A stretch of DNA of 9,557 nucleotides, from contig JAEDML010000040.1 of NCBI GenBank assembly GCA_016303035.1, positions 1 through 9,557 on the forward strand, given 5' to 3'. The notes under the pieces are model-generated. The model saw only the letters and a program-made list of their open reading frames with translations, did no database searches and had not been told where the DNA came from. Position numbers and translations under genes: made by a program. Shown piece by piece: positions 5,463 to 9,557 of this stretch (position 1 is the stretch's first letter; each line of letters begins with the position of its first letter). Origin of the DNA: Clostridiaceae bacterium (GTDB taxonomy: Bacteria > Bacillota > Clostridia > Oscillospirales > Acutalibacteraceae).

Positions 5463-5892
5463 AACCGTCGGACTTGTTATGATTGTAAGCGCGAGCACCC
5501 TTTTGGGATTTTTGAAAGCCCGTGAGCTAATCAATCGGGAAAAAACTCTGTTTAAAATCTATCTGTGTCTTACCGACCTTAGGGAGCGAATACGGCTTGA
5601 CGGCGGAGAGCTTAACCGGCTTTTAAGGCAGAGCTTTGAAGGTACCGATTTCACCGAGGGCGGAATACCGAAAATTAAGGAGCTTAGTGCAGACGATGTA
5701 AAACTGCTTGAAGAGTACATAAAATCCGCAGGTATGGCGGATACCCTTGCGGAATGCGACAGGGCGCAGCTTTATGCCGAAATTTTCCTTAAACGCAGAG
5801 AAGCGGCAAAAAATCAGGCAGACCGGCTTTGCCGCCTTTACAGAACGCTTGGGTTTATGTGCGGAATATTTATTTGTATATTTCTGATGTAG
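5446..5892 (+). CDS. spoIIIAB: Stage III sporulation protein AB
   Basis: This 148-residue membrane protein is a component of the SpoIIIA-SpoIIQ complex, with distant similarity to GspF-type secretion platform proteins. It has a hydrophobic N-terminal segment (about 4-22, LVKTVGLVMIVSASTLLGF), a charged helical middle, and a C-terminal hydrophobic helix (about 135-148) ending at the last residue. This topology, with a helical middle rich in Arg, Glu and Leu, is typical of the family. It is shorter than the roughly 171 residues of B. subtilis. Translation begins at GTG, supported by the ribosome binding site at 5432-5438. The stop is 9 bases before spoIIIAC. The assignment rests mainly on position in the operon and topology. 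Confidence 0.92.
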   Translation: MRLLVKTVGLVMIVSASTLLGFLKARELINREKTLFKIYLCLTDLRERIRLDGGELNRLLRQSFEGTDFTEGGIPKIKELSADDVKLLEEYIKSAGMADTLAECDRAQLYAEIFLKRREAAKNQADRLCRLYRTLGFMCGIFICIFLM

Positions 5893-5901
5893 GTGAAATA
5901 A

Positions 5902-6096
5902 ATGGATGTCGATTTTATTTTTAAGATAGCGGCGATAGGCATAATAGTTACGGTGCTTAATCAGCTGCTGGTGCGTTCGGGCAGGGAGGAGCAGGCAATG
6001 CTTACCACCCTTGCGGGACTGGTCGTGGTGCTGCTTATGATTGTAAACGCCATTGCGGATCTGTTTACTACGGTGAAAGGATTATTCGGGCTTTAA
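5902..6096 (+). CDS. spoIIIAC: Stage III sporulation protein AC
   Basis: This 64-residue protein (about 68 in B. subtilis) has two predicted membrane helices, roughly 5-24 and 34-54, joined by the charged loop RSGREEQAM (25-33), which is characteristic of SpoIIIAC. It is thought to be part of the membrane base of the SpoIIIA-SpoIIQ complex together with AD and AE. AGGTGA (5891-5896) overlaps the spoIIIAB stop and serves as a ribosome binding site 5 bases from the ATG. The gene contains the only GATC site outside the methyltransferase gene, at 6058-6061. Confidence 0.95.
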   Translation: MDVDFIFKIAAIGIIVTVLNQLLVRSGREEQAMLTTLAGLVVVLLMIVNAIADLFTTVKGLFGL

Positions 6097-6098
6097 TA

Positions 6099-6482
6099 AT
6101 GGAACTGTTAAAAATATTAGCCCTCTGTTTTACGGCGGCAATGCTCGCCGTGCTTTTTAAGCAGTATAAAAGCGAATACGCGCTGGTTATAACGGCGGCG
6201 GCAGGAATATCGGTAATAATCGCGGTCATTAAAGGAATGATTGCGCCGATAGCCGAGATAAAGGCACGGCTCGATGTGTGCGGCGTTGATGTTTCCTGCT
6301 TTTCTGTGGCTTTAAAGGCATTGGGAATAGGCTACATAACCGGATTTATCGCCGACGCCTGCCGCGACAGCGGACAGAGCACATTGGCATCAAAAGCCGA
6401 GCTTGCAGGTAAATGCGCTATATTTATAGTATCGCTTCCGCTTATGTATACCGTGCTTGAGACGGCAATCGGGTTTATGTAA
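6099..6482 (+). CDS. spoIIIAD: Stage III sporulation protein AD
   Basis: This 127-residue polytopic membrane protein (about 133 in B. subtilis) belongs to the SpoIIIA-SpoIIQ complex and resembles SpoIIIAC in its hydrophobic design. Membrane segments are predicted near 4-20, 27-45 and 103-125. The most conserved-looking stretch is 76-105, including GIGYITGFIADACRDSGQ (76-93). Only 2 bases separate it from spoIIIAC, and its own ribosome binding site is weak, so it probably depends on coupled translation. A single base separates its stop from the spoIIIAE start. Confidence 0.95.
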   Translation: MELLKILALCFTAAMLAVLFKQYKSEYALVITAAAGISVIIAVIKGMIAPIAEIKARLDVCGVDVSCFSVALKALGIGYITGFIADACRDSGQSTLASKAELAGKCAIFIVSLPLMYTVLETAIGFM

Positions 6483-6483
6483 T

Positions 6484-7608
6484 ATGAAAAAAATACTTTT
6501 TATACTTGTCTTTTTAGCTGTTTTTGCAATACCTGTCTGTGCAGAGGGCGAAAACGGCGGTGACGGCATATATCTTGAAGAATATAAGATAAGCGGCGCG
6601 GACAAACTTACCGATACCCTGCCCGAAAGCACAAAGGATTACTTTAAGGAAAACGGCATAGACCCGTCGGACTACACTTGGGTAAACGGTATTTCGGGCG
6701 AAAATGTATTCCGTCATATCCGGAATTTTTTAAAGGACGGAATTAAAACTCCGCTTAAATGCGGCGCCGGAATACTCGGTATAATTCTTATTACGGGGGC
6801 GGTTGCGGCGGCGTGCGAGGGGCAGGGCGCTATGTCGGCGGCGGTTTACGCCTCGGTTTTAAGCACGGCGGCGGTGCTTGCCGCTCCGATTTACGCCTCG
6901 GTTTCGGCGTCGGTAGGCGCTATGAAGGCGTGCAGTACCTTTATGCTTTCGTTTATACCCGTATTCGCCGTAATTGTGGCGGCGTCGGGGGCGCCTGTAA
7001 CCTCGGCTTCATCAAGCGGTCTTTTACTGCTTGCAACCCAGGCGGTTTCGTATTTTTCGTCCTTTGTCATACTGCCGCTTATGGGCGGATACCTTGCGTT
7101 AAGCATAAGCTCCTCGGTGTCTCCGCTTATAAACCGTTCGGGAATAGCCGAGGGCATAAAAAAAATAGCGGTATGGGTGCTTTCGGCGGTCTCTACGGTA
7201 TTTGTCGGCATACTCGGCGTTCAGACGGCGGTAAATTCCGCCGCCGATAATCTGACTGTCAAAACCGCGAAATTTATTCTCGGCACGGCAGTTCCCGTCG
7301 CAGGAACCGCGCTTTCCGAGGCGGTAAATACGGTTACGGCTTCTATGGGGCTGTTAAAGTCGTCGGTAGGAATATACGGAACGGTTGCGGCGGCGGCAAT
7401 ATTTCTTCCGCTTATTATCGAGCTTTTAATGTGGAGAGCGGTGCTTATTGTCACGGGCGCCGTGTCCGAGCTTATGTCGCTTCCTAAAATATCATCTCTT
7501 TTAAAGGCGGTAGATGTTATGATTTCCTTGCTTGTAGGAATAATGCTGTTGACTTTGGCGGTATTTATTATTTCGCTTACCGTCGTAGTTACCTTCGGTA
7601 AACAGTAA
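6484..7608 (+). CDS. spoIIIAE: Stage III sporulation protein AE, polytopic channel-like protein
   Basis: This 374-residue protein (about 399 in B. subtilis) is the large polytopic membrane subunit of the SpoIIIA-SpoIIQ complex, proposed to form or gate the mother-cell pore. Residues 1-20 (MKKILFILVFLAVFAIPVCA) are a clear signal peptide with likely cleavage after PVCA. A soluble segment (about 21-88) follows, then many small-residue-rich membrane helices (near 91-112, 118-142, 150-170, 175-212, 228-250, 295-325 and 345-370). The start is ATG 6484, chosen over an upstream in-frame start at 6457 because it begins exactly at the signal peptide. The ribosome binding site is weak and lies within spoIIIAD, so translation is probably coupled. 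The stop overlaps the spoIIIAF start by one base (TAATG). Confidence 0.96.
   Translation: MKKILFILVFLAVFAIPVCAEGENGGDGIYLEEYKISGADKLTDTLPESTKDYFKENGIDPSDYTWVNGISGENVFRHIRNFLKDGIKTPLKCGAGILGIILITGAVAAACEGQGAMSAAVYASVLSTAAVLAAPIYASVSASVGAMKACSTFMLSFIPVFAVIVAASGAPVTSASSSGLLLLATQAVSYFSSFVILPLMGGYLALSISSSVSPLINRSGIAEGIKKIAVWVLSAVSTVFVGILGVQTAVNSAADNLTVKTAKFILGTAVPVAGTALSEAVNTVTASMGLLKSSVGIYGTVAAAAIFLPLIIELLMWRAVLIVTGAVSELMSLPKISSLLKAVDVMISLLVGIMLLTLAVFIISLTVVVTFGKQ
6845..6904 (+). repeat. 15-nt direct repeat inside spoIIIAE, 45-base period
   Basis: TTTACGCCTCGGTTT occurs at 6845-6859 and 6890-6904, encoding VYASV and IYASV in adjacent Ala/Ser-rich membrane segments 15 codons apart. It may be a remnant of a small in-frame duplication, or simply codon reuse for similar helices. 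Confidence 0.5.
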
Positions 7609-8036
7609 TGGGCGGATTTGTTTCGTTTGCAACCGCCTTTTGCGCCGCATGTATATTTATCGGCGCGCTGTCTGCGGCAGCGCCCGAAAAGGCTATGTCA
7701 AAGCCGGTAAAGTATGTGCTCAGTCTTGCGTTTACAGCGGCGGTAATAGGCGCCGCCGGTATGATAGATAAAACCGATTTGGATTTTAATGAGTTTTCGG
7801 GGGAGATATCCGTCTCCTTCGATATGCAGACCGCCGCCGCGGAATACGCCTACGCCTATGCATTGAAGTCGGCGGACATAAATTTTTCCGAAATTACGGT
7901 TTGTACGGATAAAACGGATGACGGCAGCATAATAATTACTAAAGTAATAATTTATTCGGACGGTAATGAATCGGAAATACGCCGTGCGCTTAGTACGGCG
8001 GCTGAAAATTACGAGGTAGAGATAAAAAATGAATGA
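7608..8036 (+). CDS. spoIIIAF: Stage III sporulation protein AF
   Basis: This 142-residue protein has two N-terminal membrane helices (about 5-24 and 35-52) followed by a soluble domain (about 58-142). That matches SpoIIIAF, whose soluble part is a ring-building motif related to secretion-system ring proteins and lies in the space between mother cell and forespore. It is clearly shorter than the roughly 206 residues of B. subtilis; the ring-building domain appears compact but complete, with alternating strands (ITVCTD, IIITKVIIYSDG) and helices. It starts at the ATG overlapping the spoIIIAE stop, and overlaps spoIIIAG by 8 bases. Confidence 0.92.
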   Translation: MGGFVSFATAFCAACIFIGALSAAAPEKAMSKPVKYVLSLAFTAAVIGAAGMIDKTDLDFNEFSGEISVSFDMQTAAAEYAYAYALKSADINFSEITVCTDKTDDGSIIITKVIIYSDGNESEIRRALSTAAENYEVEIKNE

Positions 8037-8592
8037 TACGCTTAAAAAATACGCGTCACTGCTTAAAAATCCTAAGATTTTGGTCGCCGCGGGGATTATC
8101 GGAATCGTGCTTATCGCGCTGTCAACCTTTATCGGACCGTCAAACAAAAAGGAGACCGAAAAACAAACGGTCAAGACTACGGTTTCTGCCGATGAGTATC
8201 GGGAGCGGCTCGAAGAGGATGTGGCGGACATGGTCAAAAGCATAACGGGAAGTGAAAGCGTTACGGTTATGATAACGCTTGAAAGCGGCGTGCGCTACAC
8301 ATACGCCGACGCGACCGAGGGTACCTCGGCAAGCAAGACCGAAAGCAACTCCGACTCGTCAAGCAGTGAAACCACCAAGCAAACCTACATAACCGTAAAA
8401 AATGCAGACGGAGGGGAGGAGGCGCTGCTTGTTACCGAGCTGATGCCCGAGGTAAGGGGCGTTGCCGTAATCTGCGACGGGGGCGACGACGAGACGGTTG
8501 CCGAAAAGGTCAGAAACGCCGTTACGGCGGCTTTGAATATTACATCTAAAAGAGTTTATATTGCAGGAGGAACCACATATGAAAAAAGGTAA
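8029..8592 (+). CDS. spoIIIAG: Stage III sporulation protein AG, ring protein
   Basis: This 187-residue protein (about 229 in B. subtilis) has a short cytoplasmic N-terminus, one membrane helix (about 17-36) and an extracytoplasmic region. In B. subtilis the AG ring-building domain assembles into a large ring in the intermembrane space. Here the domain is split: a first part at 55-90 (SVTVMITLES near 77-86), a Ser/Thr-rich insertion (about 97-118), and a second part at 119-180 (LMPEVRGVAVICDGG, 138-152). This fits the family, in which a beta-rich insertion interrupts the ring domain. The start ATG lies in the end of spoIIIAF, with GAGG at 8013-8016 as a distant ribosome binding site. It overlaps spoIIIAH by 14 bases. 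Confidence 0.95.
   Translation: MNDTLKKYASLLKNPKILVAAGIIGIVLIALSTFIGPSNKKETEKQTVKTTVSADEYRERLEEDVADMVKSITGSESVTVMITLESGVRYTYADATEGTSASKTESNSDSSSSETTKQTYITVKNADGGEEALLVTELMPEVRGVAVICDGGDDETVAEKVRNAVTAALNITSKRVYIAGGTTYEKR
8565..8570 (+). promoter_or_regulatory. Strong ribosome binding site for spoIIIAH
   Basis: AGGAGG inside the end of spoIIIAG lies 8 bases before ATG 8579. It rules out the in-frame TTG at 8561, which lies upstream of it. It is much stronger than the sites of spoIIIAD, AE and AF, suggesting higher or independent synthesis of AH. Confidence 0.85.
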
Positions 8593-9115
8593 GGTATTCG
8601 GAAAAAGTCAGATAGCCGTTACGGCAATGGTATTAGCCCTTGCGGCGGCGATATGGCTGAATATGAAGTATTCTTCTTCGTCAAAATACCTCGGTCAGGC
8701 TACATATGTAAACGGAAGCTCGTCTGAAAGCTCGGCGGTTGAAACAAGCGCCAAGGCAAAGGAGAGCACCGACTATTTTACCGAGGTGAAAAAAGAGCGC
8801 GAAAAAACGCAGAGTGAAATAGAAGAAACGGTGAAAGAGACCCTTAAAAGCGAAAAACTCACCGACGAGGATAAAAAGTCGGCGGTTGCAAAGGTAGAAC
8901 AGTTAGCCGACCGTATGGAAAAGGAAAACAATATCGAATCGTTGCTTAAGGCCAAGGGCTTTGAAAAGGCGGCGGCGATAATAGGCGACAGCGGCATAAA
9001 TATCGTTGTAAAAAGCGACGGGCTTACCGCCGCGCAGACGCTTCAGATACAGGATATTGTAATGTCCGAGACTAAAATAGAGCTTTCGGCTATAAAAATC
9101 GTAACGGTTAAATAA
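8579..9115 (+). CDS. spoIIIAH: Stage III sporulation protein AH, SpoIIQ partner
   Basis: This 178-residue protein (about 218 in B. subtilis) is anchored in the mother-cell membrane by one N-terminal helix (about 10-28) and extends into the intermembrane space, where its family binds the forespore protein SpoIIQ, forming the bridge of the channel. A Ser-rich linker (about 32-60) leads to a charged helical region (about 64-130) and a C-terminal ring-building domain similar to YscJ/FliF proteins. The domain has the expected helix-strand pattern (GFEKAAAIIGDSGINIVVK, 127-145, and IELSAIKIVTVK, 167-178). It is the last gene of the operon. No GC-rich terminator follows, so some read-through into the Asp23-family gene is possible. 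Confidence 0.95.
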   Translation: MKKGKVFGKSQIAVTAMVLALAAAIWLNMKYSSSSKYLGQATYVNGSSSESSAVETSAKAKESTDYFTEVKKEREKTQSEIEETVKETLKSEKLTDEDKKSAVAKVEQLADRMEKENNIESLLKAKGFEKAAAIIGDSGINIVVKSDGLTAAQTLQIQDIVMSETKIELSAIKIVTVK

Positions 9116-9133
9116 ATCCTAAAATAAAAAGTG

Positions 9134-9161
9134 TTGTGTTATTTTGAAAATGTGGTATAAT
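9134..9161 (+). promoter_or_regulatory. Extended -10 promoter for the Asp23-family gene
   Basis: A perfect TATAAT (9156-9161) is preceded by TGG (9153-9155), an extended -10. The upstream TTGTGT (9134-9139) is a poor -35 at 16 bases. Transcription would start near 9168, about 41 bases before the ATG. This makes the next gene at least partly independent of sporulation-specific spoIIIA transcription. Confidence 0.65.
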
Positions 9162-9208
9162 AATGCTAAAGACAATTCTTTTAAATGACACGCACGGAGG
9201 TAAATCCA

Positions 9209-9557
9209 ATGGAAGAAAATAAAACCGAGCTTTCTGTTAATACCGAGGTACTTGAAAAAATGGCGGAAATCGCCGCTAAAGAGGTAGAGGGCGTTGCCGG
9301 CCTTTCAAAAAAAGCGGTCGATATTAAGGGAATTATTAAATCAAAAAGCGCATTCAAGGGCGTTAAGGTTGAAAATGTAAACGGAGCTATTGATATAAGC
9401 GTTTACATCTGCGTTAAGCAGTCCGCCAAGGTAAAAGAGGTAGCCGAAAAGGTTCAGGAAAATATTAAGGAAAAAATCCAGAATATGACCGGCACGGCGG
9501 TTACCAAGGTAAATGTCTGCGTTGCGGATATTGAAATTGAAGAACAGGAAATCGAAA
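9209..9557 (+). CDS. Asp23/Gls24-family protein (partial, 3' end outside window)
   Basis: The reading frame is open from ATG 9209 to the window edge, giving 116 codons with no stop. GGAGG (9196-9200) lies 8 bases before the ATG. The translation has the Asp23/Gls24 pattern: an N-terminal helix with MAEIAAKEVEGVAGL (18-32), a strand region GVKVENVNGAIDISVYICV (51-69), a helix KVKEVAEKVQENIKEKIQ, and a final strand VTKVNVCVADIEIEEQ. Members are small cytoplasmic or membrane-associated proteins linked to cell-envelope stress. B. subtilis YqhY, encoded near accBC and nusB not far from spoIIIA, is the likely orthologue by position, so nusB may follow outside the window. The precise function is not known from sequence. 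Confidence 0.9.
   Translation, partial: MEENKTELSVNTEVLEKMAEIAAKEVEGVAGLSKKAVDIKGIIKSKSAFKGVKVENVNGAIDISVYICVKQSAKVKEVAEKVQENIKEKIQNMTGTAVTKVNVCVADIEIEEQEIE

Noticed and set aside
4803..5534. 243-residue open frame on the - strand
   Set aside because: It is antisense to spoIIIAA and spoIIIAB, with no family resemblance.
6457..6483. Longer spoIIIAE starting inside spoIIIAD
   Set aside because: It would place charged residues before a clear signal peptide that begins at ATG 6484.
6759..7250. 163-residue + strand frame rich in Gly and Arg
   Set aside because: It is an out-of-frame reading of the GCG/GGC-rich spoIIIAE gene with low-complexity composition.
8561..8578. TTG start at 8561 for spoIIIAH
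   Set aside because: It lies upstream of the strong AGGAGG that serves ATG 8579.

Overview
The window looks like chromosomal DNA of a spore-forming, low-to-mid GC Firmicute, probably a member of the Clostridia. The evidence is a complete spoIIIAA-AH operon, strong AGGAGG-type ribosome binding sites, a perfect CIRCE (HrcA) operator, a clostridial-type hexameric glutamate dehydrogenase and an Asp23/Gls24-family gene. Every gene I support reads on the + strand. Family assignments come from reading the translated sequence; no database search was run.

Region 1 (1-177) is an AT-rich control region. It holds a perfect 9-bp inverted repeat (14-39), a perfect CIRCE element (43-69), and a separate good sigma-A-type promoter (110-138) that fits the next operon.

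Region 2 (178-2872) is an AT-rich, tightly packed restriction-modification operon of the DpnII (GATC) kind. It encodes a Dam-like N6-adenine methyltransferase with an extra N-terminal helix-turn-helix, a DpnII/MboI-family endonuclease, and a second SAM-dependent DNA methyltransferase with an unusual THPPY catalytic motif. The segment is bracketed by a perfect 13-nt direct repeat (67-79 and 3001-3013), which suggests a discrete insertion between CIRCE and gdhA. GATC is almost absent from the whole window: four sites by hand count, against about 37 expected, and three of the four lie in the methyltransferase gene.

Region 3 (2873-4444) is gdhA, with its own candidate promoter, a strong ribosome binding site and a clear intrinsic terminator.

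Region 4 (4445-9115) is the eight-gene spoIIIA operon. It encodes the mother-cell half of the SpoIIIA-SpoIIQ complex: an ATPase (AA), small membrane proteins (AB, AC, AD), a polytopic channel-like protein (AE) and ring-forming proteins (AF, AG, AH). Most genes overlap or are separated by a few bases, so translation is probably coupled.

Region 5 (9116-9557) has an extended -10 promoter and the first 116 codons of an Asp23/Gls24-family gene that runs off the window edge.

The most interesting part is the left third: an HrcA operator next to a mobile-looking GATC restriction system with a non-canonical second methyltransferase, plus the footprint of GATC avoidance across the vertically inherited neighbours.
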